Below are positions 1 to 7,403 of a stretch of DNA of 64,000 nt, one piece after another. Source of the DNA: an uncultured Alistipes sp. Lineage in GTDB: Bacteria > Bacteroidota > Bacteroidia > Bacteroidales > Rikenellaceae. The DNA lies in contig CAAGLB010000078.1 of NCBI GenBank assembly GCA_900770635.1, forward strand, positions 69,278-133,277. Direction: 5' to 3'. A program made the translations under genes and the position numbers. The notes beneath the pieces are model-generated. The model worked only from the letters and a program-made list of their open reading frames with translations, made no database searches and was not told where the DNA came from. How positions within the stretch are numbered: the first letter of the stretch is position 1; every line of letters starts with the position of its first letter.

Positions 1-1474
1 TAAACAGGTGCTCCTCGGCACTCAGGCGAAGCCTACCCGCAGATACAAGGCGCTCGATATACTCGCTATGGTGCAGCACCTCAACACCTTCGAGATGATA
101 ATACTCCTTAAAAACTCGCAGACATATTGGGCATGATGTCACGAGCGTAGTGATGTTGTGGCGACGAATAAGGTCGGTATTATACGCCACCATCGTGCGT
201 GCAGCATCTGTTTCGCCTGTGAGCATAAGTGGGCGGCCACAGCACACGCCACCATCTCTATCAGCATACCACACCTGCTCGCCAACAGCCGTAAATATCT
301 TATCCATAGAGCGTTGCACAGCGGGCGTAAGCGATGTCATGCATCCTGCAAAGTAGCCCACACACCCCGAGCCCGACGAGCGGTCCAAGCCTCGAAGATA
401 GCGATAGCGTCCCTCGTGCGGGATATTTCGGCGCATGGCACGTGAGTTTAGGCGCAACGTATTTAGATTGATGCCCACAGGACATATCTGCTCGCAGCGA
501 CCACACATAAGACAGTTGTTTGCCACCTTGAGGCTCAGCATGTTATAACGTCTATCACGCAAGAAATATACCGACTGGACATCACGTATGCCGAGTTCTG
601 ATTGCAGCTGGCAAGGATCGATACATATACCGCAACGTGAGCATGCTTCAACCTCAAAGTTGTCATACGACGAGCGCTCGATAGATGGGCGCAGCTGCCA
701 ATGGCGCAGAAAGATAAGAGGTATCTCCGTGAATATGTGCATATAGCGAGAGAAGGGCATGGCAACAAAAAATAGGGCAAGAAGCGAAGAGTAGGCCCAC
801 CAAGCTGGATCGTAGGCGACATAAAGAGCATCTGCTGACAACACCTCGCCGAGCCAATGGCCAATAGTTCCCGTCAGGAAGCCACCACCGCCATACAGTG
901 CCGCCGTGAGGCTTTCGGCAACAAGACGTGCGGGAAATATAAGCCACAAGGCCGACAGCGCCACCCTATCAAACAACACATGCTTTGTGGTTCGTCGCAT
1001 GCCCAATGCCTTAGACCTCAGTCGCTTAAACCATGCAAGAGCAACACCCGACAAGACAACAAAAAGAAGTGCATCCATCAGGTGTTCGAACAAAAGTATA
1101 TGATGGTCAAGGCCATTCAACGGCATGAAATATTTAAAGAACACATGACCTTGAAGAGGTACCCACACCACACCGAGATATGCGACAAGCTCAACGCACC
1201 CCACCACAATAAGCAAAAACCAACCGCAGGCCAACGAGGCGTGCATATATCCGAGCAACGGGTTGACACGAAATATCCGCACATGGAGCAACGACTCACG
1301 CACAACCTCCCACACAGCATCGAGCGTTGAGCGGCTGAAAAAATTGCGATAAATAAGCACCCTATCGACACGTTGTAGGCGCATAATCCAGAGCGTCCAC
1401 TTAAACGCAACAACAAAAAAGAGGAAGGCACAACCCACAATAAAGGGTATGGTAAACGGAGCAAAAAATGTCAT
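1..1474 (-). CDS. Membrane-bound HdrD/DsrMK-like Fe-S oxidoreductase (3' end beyond window)
   Basis: I translated this frame directly; it is open from ATG at 1474 to the left edge, giving about 491 residues without the C-terminus. The first ~245 residues hold about five hydrophobic segments (near 6-28, 80-103, 132-148, 168-185, 222-240), like the NarI/DsrM/HdrE cytochrome-type membrane domain. Two ferredoxin-type motifs follow, CSRCGICIDPC and CLMCGRCEQICP. Then comes a cysteine-rich CCG-type domain with YFAGCM, VCCGRPL and SCPICL. This is an HdrE+HdrD (or DsrM+DsrK) fusion by architecture. It is the last gene of the Hdr-like operon, starting 11 bp after the preceding stop. Known relatives pass electrons between a membrane quinone or haem and a cytoplasmic Fe-S/disulfide site; the actual partner here is unknown. 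Confidence 0.8.
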   Translation of the reverse strand, partial: MTFFAPFTIPFIVGCAFLFFVVAFKWTLWIMRLQRVDRVLIYRNFFSRSTLDAVWEVVRESLLHVRIFRVNPLLGYMHASLACGWFLLIVVGCVELVAYLGVVWVPLQGHVFFKYFMPLNGLDHHILLFEHLMDALLFVVLSGVALAWFKRLRSKALGMRRTTKHVLFDRVALSALWLIFPARLVAESLTAALYGGGGFLTGTIGHWLGEVLSADALYVAYDPAWWAYSSLLALFFVAMPFSRYMHIFTEIPLIFLRHWQLRPSIERSSYDNFEVEACSRCGICIDPCQLQSELGIRDVQSVYFLRDRRYNMLSLKVANNCLMCGRCEQICPVGINLNTLRLNSRAMRRNIPHEGRYRYLRGLDRSSGSGCVGYFAGCMTSLTPAVQRSMDKIFTAVGEQVWYADRDGGVCCGRPLMLTGETDAARTMVAYNTDLIRRHNITTLVTSCPICLRVFKEYYHLEGVEVLHHSEYIERLVSAGRLRLSAEEHLF

Positions 1475-1485
1475 GATAGTGGTTA

Positions 1486-1821
1486 TTAGAAGTCGCCCAA
1501 CTTACGTTTTATGAGCATGGCAAGACCTCGGGTGTTGATGCCTCGAGGGCATACCAATCGGCACTTGCCGCAGAGCATACATTTGTTAAGCTCTTCGTAT
1601 GCGCCACGATACTCGCCACGACGCACCAAAGTATGCAATCTTCGGAAGTTGAAGTCGACAAAAACACCCGCTGTACATGATGCTGTGCACGAGCCACAAC
1701 CAATGCATGCTTGAAGCTCGGGCATCTCTGCAACGATAGACACGCTCTTGCGTAAGTCATTATTATCAAGGTCGATAGCACGTGGTCGGCTAATGACATA
1801 TCCAAAGTTACTATTGCGCAT
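1486..1821 (-). CDS. Small HdrC-like protein with two [4Fe-4S] motifs
   Basis: A 111-residue protein with two ferredoxin-type motifs: C39-x2-C42-x2-C45-x3-C49 and C81-x2-C84-x2-C87-x3-C91-P. This is the HdrC arrangement. I chose the ATG at 1821 rather than in-frame upstream starts because it overlaps the end of the HdrA-like gene by only 11 bp, and the protein upstream of it would be antisense-like sequence inside hdrA. It lacks the membrane part of HdrE-type proteins. It would shuttle electrons between the HdrA-like flavoprotein and a CCG-domain subunit. It is the second HdrC-like protein of this operon, which recalls the C1-B1-A-C2-B2 order of sulfur-oxidising Hdr-like complexes. Confidence 0.8.
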   Translation of the reverse strand: MRNSNFGYVISRPRAIDLDNNDLRKSVSIVAEMPELQACIGCGSCTASCTAGVFVDFNFRRLHTLVRRGEYRGAYEELNKCMLCGKCRLVCPRGINTRGLAMLIKRKLGDF

Positions 1822-2836
1822 TGTTAAACTTTTTACGTAGATATTCGTCAACTGCCGATGCAGTGAGCGACGCCTCGGCAAGGGTGTCGGCAAGGCTCTT
1901 AGGCGCAGTGGCTGCACCAGCAAAAAATACCCCTTCATGCTCGCTACGCACCGAGCCAAGAAAGGCATCCTTAGCCTTGAAATAGCCGTTAGCCGACAGC
2001 CTAAGATTAGATCGCTCGGCCAACGCCTCATTCTCGTAGTTGGCGCACATGCCCACCAACAGAACAAGCATATCGACACTCATGCGCAGCGGACGTCCCG
2101 TGAGCGTATCCTCGGCCTTAATCTGTATGCGCTCGTCGATGGTCTCGGCAGCCTCCGAGATGCGGCCACGCACAAAGTGGATGTTGTAGCACTCCTGGGC
2201 CACACGATATAGCTCCTCGTAGCCTGGGCCAAACATACGTATATCCATATAGAAGTTGAATATGTCGGCCGAGGGAAACATCTGTTTAAGCTCGATAGCC
2301 TGCTTCACGCCTGTTATGCAACACACCTTCGAGCAGTGACACTGCCCCACCTTCTCGTCACGTGAGCCCACACAGTGGAGTATGGCTATGCGTCGTGGCT
2401 CGGAGCCATCCGAAAGTAAGACGCTACCGCTGTTCATCATGCGTTCGAGATCTACCGAAGTGACAACATTGTTATATAGACCGTAGCCATACTCCTGTTT
2501 GCGGTGAGCATCAAACAGCGTAAAGCCTGTGGCAACAACCACAGCATCGGCCATGACATGCTCGCCCGAGCGAAGTGTGACACCATCGGGGGCTACGGCA
2601 ACAACCTCCTGGCCATAGAAGCAACGTATGCGCTCGGCCTTAACACGCTCAGCCAACGGACGCAACACCTCGTCGGCAGGTGTGAACGTAGGAAAGAGCT
2701 TATGCCAGCCACGCACCTTGCCACCCAACACAACATCACGCTCGATAATCTGGGGCTCTATGCCTCGGCTTTTCAGTTCGAGGGCCGTCTGCATACCCGC
2801 AGGACCACCACCCACAACAACTACACGTCTTACCAT
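1811..2836 (-). CDS. Short HdrA-like FAD-dependent oxidoreductase
   Basis: A 341-residue flavoprotein. The N-terminal dinucleotide-binding motif GGGPAG is at residues 9-14, and the ATGF motif follows near residue 100. The central CVGSR and CHCSKVCC cysteines are typical of the HdrA family. It lacks the N-terminal and C-terminal ferredoxin extensions of methanogen HdrA, so it is the short form. It overlaps the HdrB-like gene by 7 bp and the small HdrC-like gene by 11 bp, which implies translational coupling. Family knowledge points to FAD-mediated electron transfer in an Hdr complex. Whether it bifurcates electrons cannot be told from sequence alone. Confidence 0.85.
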   Translation of the reverse strand: MVRRVVVVGGGPAGMQTALELKSRGIEPQIIERDVVLGGKVRGWHKLFPTFTPADEVLRPLAERVKAERIRCFYGQEVVAVAPDGVTLRSGEHVMADAVVVATGFTLFDAHRKQEYGYGLYNNVVTSVDLERMMNSGSVLLSDGSEPRRIAILHCVGSRDEKVGQCHCSKVCCITGVKQAIELKQMFPSADIFNFYMDIRMFGPGYEELYRVAQECYNIHFVRGRISEAAETIDERIQIKAEDTLTGRPLRMSVDMLVLLVGMCANYENEALAERSNLRLSANGYFKAKDAFLGSVRSEHEGVFFAGAATAPKSLADTLAEASLTASAVDEYLRKKFNNAQ

Positions 2837-3927
2837 CTATCCAAATTCTCCTTCATTTCGTACAACGATCGCTGCTCAACGCAGTTTACGGCCACCCTAT
2901 CGGGGCAACCTATATACTTACCATCTTTACCCAGATACTTGGCGGCTGGATCATACTCTACACCCAACTTATCGAGCAGCGGCTCGACATCGACCTGATG
3001 AAACTGCATGCCCAAATCCCAAGGATCGTAGCCCAAGACAAGGCCCGCCATCTCCTCGTAGGTAAGCACAGGAATACCCTTGCCATCAGCGCCATACGTA
3101 GTGCCATCCATCTCGGCAATGGCATATTGCCACTTATCCAAAAACATGGCGCACCCAGGGCAGTTGGCAACAATAAAATCGGGCTTATAGGGTGCCATGC
3201 TCTCGAGCTTCTTGTGTGAGTTTGCCACCGACGAACCACGATTGGCCTGCACCAGATAGTTGCGAAAACCAAAACCACAGCAGTGACGACGCTCGGGGTA
3301 GTCCACAACACTACCTCCCCACGACTCAATCATGCCAGCCAGAACATAGGGGAACTCCGAGCCACCAATGCCCGACTTAGGAAATATCTTGGCATAGTGG
3401 CAGCCTATATGCTCGACAACACGCAGCGGCTCGCCCGTATGCACATTCTGCAACATGCGCCGAGCCTTGCGAGCGATGGCCTCACGATGATAGAACATAA
3501 TATCGGAGGTGTGGGCTATCGACCGAGGTTTTACCAACTCACGACCTGTCGCCTCCCTCAAATAACGGCGTGTGCGCTCCTCGGTTTCGGGAAACTCCTC
3601 CCACGTTGCAAGTATCTCGTTGTAGATGCCAAATGATGTTATGCACGACGACACAAAATTTTCGTAGCCCGCCTCGGCCATAAGTGCAAATTGGCGTGCC
3701 ACGACAGTCATTATCGTGGCCAGCGGAACAACGTCGCTATGATATCCGATGCCTGTGCACGAGGTGTGCAACGGATCGTCATATATATCCCTGCGAAGGT
3801 CGTTACGAAGAATATCTATAAAAGCACGCTCGCTGCCAGGAAAAAAGTTCTGGCGTATGCAGCTGCGTGCATAGTAGTATCTATCATCAGCAATATCCTT
3901 CTGATACTCCTGCCATGATGCTCTCAT
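2830..3927 (-). CDS. HdrB-like CCG-domain protein
   Basis: A 365-residue protein of the HdrB type. The second CCG half is well preserved: C176, C216-C217-G and C256-P-G-C259, which in HdrB ligate a non-cubane [4Fe-4S] cluster. The first half keeps C23, C57 and C95, but its CCG motif reads SCTG, so that site may be altered or empty. It starts 4 bp after the first HdrC-like gene ends and overlaps the HdrA-like gene by 7 bp. HdrB subunits are the disulfide-reducing catalytic subunits in methanogens. Methanogen cofactors are not expected in Bacteroidales, so the substrate here is unknown. Confidence 0.83.
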   Translation of the reverse strand: MRASWQEYQKDIADDRYYYARSCIRQNFFPGSERAFIDILRNDLRRDIYDDPLHTSCTGIGYHSDVVPLATIMTVVARQFALMAEAGYENFVSSCITSFGIYNEILATWEEFPETEERTRRYLREATGRELVKPRSIAHTSDIMFYHREAIARKARRMLQNVHTGEPLRVVEHIGCHYAKIFPKSGIGGSEFPYVLAGMIESWGGSVVDYPERRHCCGFGFRNYLVQANRGSSVANSHKKLESMAPYKPDFIVANCPGCAMFLDKWQYAIAEMDGTTYGADGKGIPVLTYEEMAGLVLGYDPWDLGMQFHQVDVEPLLDKLGVEYDPAAKYLGKDGKYIGCPDRVAVNCVEQRSLYEMKENLDRW

Positions 3928-3931
3928 AGGC

Positions 3932-4627
3932 CTAATAGTGTGATTCTGAATTAAATGTATAGGTATGCATCATATACTCCTCTGTTGCGCCATCGTAGCC
4001 CATCTCACGGGCTTTGCGCTCGGAATAACGCTCAATAGTGTCGTAAAACTCCGCACCTCCCGACACTTCGAATATTCGGCGAATCTCAGCAATAGACTTC
4101 TCGTCGACACGGCGCAAAGCCCCAGCACCCTCCTTGCCATAACAATCTGAGAATCGGGAAAATATGTCGGCATCGTGCTCATATATCCACTCCCACACAG
4201 CACCCTGCTCGGGATGAAGCTCAGGACGTATGTTTAGGGGTGTTAGGCAGTAGCCCGTAGCGAGAATGTTGTCGCCAATCATGCGTTTCAACGCCAGCTG
4301 CTGACGCCCCTTCTCGCTCTCGACAAAGAGGCCCAACCTTTGCGACAGTGTGCGTAGTGCCTGGATGACATATCCCGGAGTGTTGCCACGAGGACAACGT
4401 GGGCGGCACGACATACACTCGCCACAATACCAAATGGTGTCGCTGCGGAGCAACCGCTCGATCTCCTCGTCGTTGCGTGTCTGCACGATGGCCACAACCT
4501 GGCGAGGATCGTAATTGTAGAACTCGGCAGCGGGGCACACAGCCGTACATACGCCACAATTCATACAAGCTTTAAGGCCCTCGTGAAGGCGTACATCCTC
4601 GGCCAACATATCGAAATATTTACCCAT
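3932..4627 (-). CDS. HdrC-like Fe-S protein, first gene of the Hdr operon
   Basis: A 231-residue protein with two ferredoxin-type motifs at the N-terminus: C21-x2-C24-x2-C27-x3-C31-P and C68-x2-C71-x2-C74-x3-C78-P. The helical C-terminal half has no clear motif and is longer than in the small HdrC-like protein downstream. It opens a five-gene minus-strand operon with gaps or overlaps of no more than about 11 bp. A TATCTTTG promoter element lies about 25 bp upstream of the start. By homology it relays electrons to the CCG-domain HdrB-like subunit. Confidence 0.83.
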   Translation of the reverse strand: MGKYFDMLAEDVRLHEGLKACMNCGVCTAVCPAAEFYNYDPRQVVAIVQTRNDEEIERLLRSDTIWYCGECMSCRPRCPRGNTPGYVIQALRTLSQRLGLFVESEKGRQQLALKRMIGDNILATGYCLTPLNIRPELHPEQGAVWEWIYEHDADIFSRFSDCYGKEGAGALRRVDEKSIAEIRRIFEVSGGAEFYDTIERYSERKAREMGYDGATEEYMMHTYTFNSESHY

Positions 4628-4650
4628 GTTTGCAACATTTTTCTCTGCGA

Positions 4651-4658
4651 CAAAGATA
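4651..4658 (-). promoter_or_regulatory. Putative -7 box of the Hdr-like operon
   Basis: The minus strand reads TATCTTTG, a match to the Bacteroidota -7 consensus TAnnTTTG, 23 bp upstream of the first Hdr gene. A TTGG sequence about 16 bp further upstream is a weak -33 candidate. Confidence 0.5.
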
Positions 4659-4811
4659 TGTTTTTGACACTAAACCAAGGTTAGTATAAATGCGTATAAT
4701 AGACAAAATTAGGTAAAAATACCTACACGTAAAAAGTTCAAATTTTAGCCACAAAACACAGAGCGTACTATTTTAATAATGAAAAGTCGTAAATAATCCA
4801 AAAAAAATACA

Positions 4812-4819
4812 TATATTTG
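4812..4819 (+). promoter_or_regulatory. Putative -7 box of the surface-lipoprotein operon
   Basis: TATATTTG matches TAnnTTTG and lies 40 bp upstream of the first lipoprotein start at 4860. No clear TTTG -33 box is visible at the usual distance; the upstream sequence is A/T-rich. Confidence 0.45.
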
Positions 4820-4859
4820 TAACACATAAATAACTATTGTAAACAAGCAAACAACAATA

Positions 4860-5747
4860 ATGAAACACTTTTTCACAAACCTACTTACGACACTTGCGCT
4901 GCTCATGGTGTTCATCATCATCGGCTGCGAAAAGGAGAAGCCCACATACGAAGGTCCTAACTTCGTGACATTCTCAAAGACAAGCCACATGTTTGGCGTG
5001 CTGAGCGACGACGAGTGGTTCGAAGTTCCTGTGACAGCATCACACCCATCGGACAAGGATCGCAACGTTGGTGTCGAGGTGATTGTTTCGGAGAGTAGCG
5101 CTATCGAGGATATGCACTACACGATGGAGTCACACACGCTGACCATCAAGGCTGGCGAGCTCACCACCGCCGTGCGCATAAAGGGCATTAGCGAGGCTAT
5201 CACCCCCAACTACCCCGTCGAGATTAAGCTAAGCCTTGTGCTCGACGAGGAGGATATGCTCGATAGTTCCAACACCGTGACAACGGTTGTTTTGCAGCGT
5301 TGCTGCCCCTTCGACATCAACAACTTTGCGGGCTATGCCGTACTCACGTCGACATGGTCGATGCAGTATATGAACGTAGACTCACGCCTCGTACACACAC
5401 ATAGCGACACTGAGGAGGGCGTAATCGTCATCGAGGATATGTTTTATGAAAACTACGACATACGTGTAAAGCTACACACCGACGATCGTCTTAATCCTAT
5501 TGCCACCCTTGCAGGGGCACAGGTAGTGGGCTCTACGGGCGAGGCCTTCGGAACAATATATGGCAATGGCAAGCTGATGATGGATGCACCCTCAGACAGC
5601 GTGTCATACTACAGCACATGCGAGCAGTTCTTGCTCCTCTACTCGGTTATGTATGTCGAGGAGGTGGGCACCGTAGGCGATTATGTCAACATCCTCGAGT
5701 GGATCTCCGACGAGGAGGCCGAGCGCATAATGCGTGAAGGATTCTAA
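4860..5747 (+). CDS. Lipoprotein with Calx-beta-like domain
   Basis: A 295-residue exported protein with a lipoprotein signal (IIGC, lipidated Cys23) followed by the charged residues EKEK, compatible with surface export in Bacteroidales. Residues about 45-140 resemble a Calx-beta/Na-Ca exchanger fold (DMHYTM, LTIKAGELTTAVRIKGI). The C-terminal half (from the paired cysteines in QRCCPFD) resembles the DUF4843/DUF4984-type lipoproteins of Bacteroidota, though I am not sure of the family. It is the first gene of a nine-gene plus-strand block and probably sits on the cell surface. Function is unknown. Confidence 0.75.
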   Translation: MKHFFTNLLTTLALLMVFIIIGCEKEKPTYEGPNFVTFSKTSHMFGVLSDDEWFEVPVTASHPSDKDRNVGVEVIVSESSAIEDMHYTMESHTLTIKAGELTTAVRIKGISEAITPNYPVEIKLSLVLDEEDMLDSSNTVTTVVLQRCCPFDINNFAGYAVLTSTWSMQYMNVDSRLVHTHSDTEEGVIVIEDMFYENYDIRVKLHTDDRLNPIATLAGAQVVGSTGEAFGTIYGNGKLMMDAPSDSVSYYSTCEQFLLLYSVMYVEEVGTVGDYVNILEWISDEEAERIMREGF

Positions 5748-5776
5748 ACTAACACCGAAAATAAAATAGTAGATAT

Positions 5777-7366
5777 ATGAAAAGAGCAACATTTAAGAGT
5801 ATTATTGCACTTGCGCTATTAGCAATTTTTGGCGCATCGTGCAACAAGGAGGTGATAACCCCTATTCCGAATGTAATAGAGAAGGAGGTACGTGCTGGCG
5901 AGACTACGACAATCTCATTCTCTGTTACGGGCGACTGGTCATTGTCGTCAGACAAGGTATGGTGTAAGTTTGTGACCTCGGCTGGCATGCTTCAGGAGAT
6001 GGCTGGTAGCTCGGGCAACCACACCATAACCCTCAAGATTAGTGACGAGAACAACAACAACCAGTGGAGCACAGCCAACATCGTAATGAAGAAAGATGGA
6101 CAGAAGGGCATCATCGCCATCTTAAAGCGCCATCCTAAGGAGCTGTATCTTAAGCTATACGACATTACAGATACCCCTATCAAGAGTTTCGAGCTCGGCT
6201 ATCAGGACTGGATAACAACCCGCATCGAGGGCAACTTCCGCTATGCAGCAGTAGACTTCCCCAAGTGGATAGAGATAGCATCGAAGAATGAGGCGGGCAA
6301 GATAGAGGTTGTAAACGCTATTACGGGTGTTCCTGGCGAGCAGACCGAGGTTTTGTTGCGCATAGTGAATGATGGTGAGCGTGAGAAAAATAAGTTCACC
6401 GAGAATGCTGGTCACAAAATTGTTCTTGCGGATGAGAAGCTCGAAAACACCTTTGAGTTCCCCATCATCTACGACGGCATGGGCAAAGACCAACTTACGT
6501 TCGTAGGTCCTACCGAATACTATTTTGGTTGGGAGGTGTCACTCGACGGCAAGACCTTCCGCCAGACCGATCCAGTGAGTGGCGCTACAGTAGAATTCCC
6601 CGACGGCTTGGAATATACCATCACAGCGCAAGACGACGATTACGAGATCCTCTTCCTACATAATCTTATCGAGCGAGGCATTCCCGAATACACCTTCTAT
6701 CAAGAGACCGACACGAAATCGTGGATGAGCTTCGACAAGTCAACACAGACACTAACCATCAAAAAGCACTCGGGAGCACCACGCTACGGCATGGTGATGG
6801 CATTGCCACGAACAATAAACGGCATGATACGAGGCGATTATTTGAAATATATCATCACCTTGGACTACTCGTCGGGAATAGGCCTTCAGACCATCAGCGA
6901 GGACTACACAAAATACATTCTTGCCGAGTTTGTGCAGCACGACCTTGAGTCACAAGGCGAGTACAAGGGAATGTATGCCTACCACTCGATCACCACTCTC
7001 GAGATTCCATGCTTGCCACATAGCAACAAATCTCTTAGCGAGAAGTACGGCGTGGAGGATATTTACACCTGCGACTTCGTAAACTCTACGGAGGACAAGA
7101 TCCCTGGCATCATCGTCGATCCACGCATCGAGAACTGGACAACCGACACCTTCGAGCAAGGCATAGCAAGTGTCGAGGTATGGCATGGCAACAATCAGCT
7201 CACGATTGGCAAAAATGAGTACTACATAGGCGAGAACACCAACGAGAAGCTCGCAGTGCATCTTTGGGGCCCTAAGGATGGCTGGAACAAGGAGAATGTG
7301 GTTATCGTCTTTAAGGTCGACAACGTAGCTAAGAAGCTATTGGTGGTGACACCTCCTGCATGTTAA
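5777..7366 (+). CDS. Lipoprotein, DUF5003-like, with N-terminal BACON-like domain
   Basis: A 529-residue lipoprotein (GASC, Cys22). Residues about 38-115 form a BACON-like beta-sandwich: ISFSVTGDWSLSSDKVWCKF, then ISDENNN and IVMKKDG. The middle and C-terminal parts are beta-rich with no motif I can assign. Overall arrangement fits DUF5003 lipoproteins of Bacteroidales, a tentative assignment. It lies 29 bp after the Calx-beta-like gene and 37 bp before the LRR gene, so the three are very likely co-transcribed. Its role, presumably binding or scaffolding at the surface, is unknown. Confidence 0.7.
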   Translation: MKRATFKSIIALALLAIFGASCNKEVITPIPNVIEKEVRAGETTTISFSVTGDWSLSSDKVWCKFVTSAGMLQEMAGSSGNHTITLKISDENNNNQWSTANIVMKKDGQKGIIAILKRHPKELYLKLYDITDTPIKSFELGYQDWITTRIEGNFRYAAVDFPKWIEIASKNEAGKIEVVNAITGVPGEQTEVLLRIVNDGEREKNKFTENAGHKIVLADEKLENTFEFPIIYDGMGKDQLTFVGPTEYYFGWEVSLDGKTFRQTDPVSGATVEFPDGLEYTITAQDDDYEILFLHNLIERGIPEYTFYQETDTKSWMSFDKSTQTLTIKKHSGAPRYGMVMALPRTINGMIRGDYLKYIITLDYSSGIGLQTISEDYTKYILAEFVQHDLESQGEYKGMYAYHSITTLEIPCLPHSNKSLSEKYGVEDIYTCDFVNSTEDKIPGIIVDPRIENWTTDTFEQGIASVEVWHGNNQLTIGKNEYYIGENTNEKLAVHLWGPKDGWNKENVVIVFKVDNVAKKLLVVTPPAC

Positions 7367-7403
7367 TGGGCCTACGACACCTTCACAAAACTGAGAGAAA
7401 AAG

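Noticed and set aside
1822..2079. A longer start for the small HdrC-like protein
   Set aside because: The added residues are an alternative reading of hdrA and have no ferredoxin character; the ATG at 1821 gives the usual compact HdrC.
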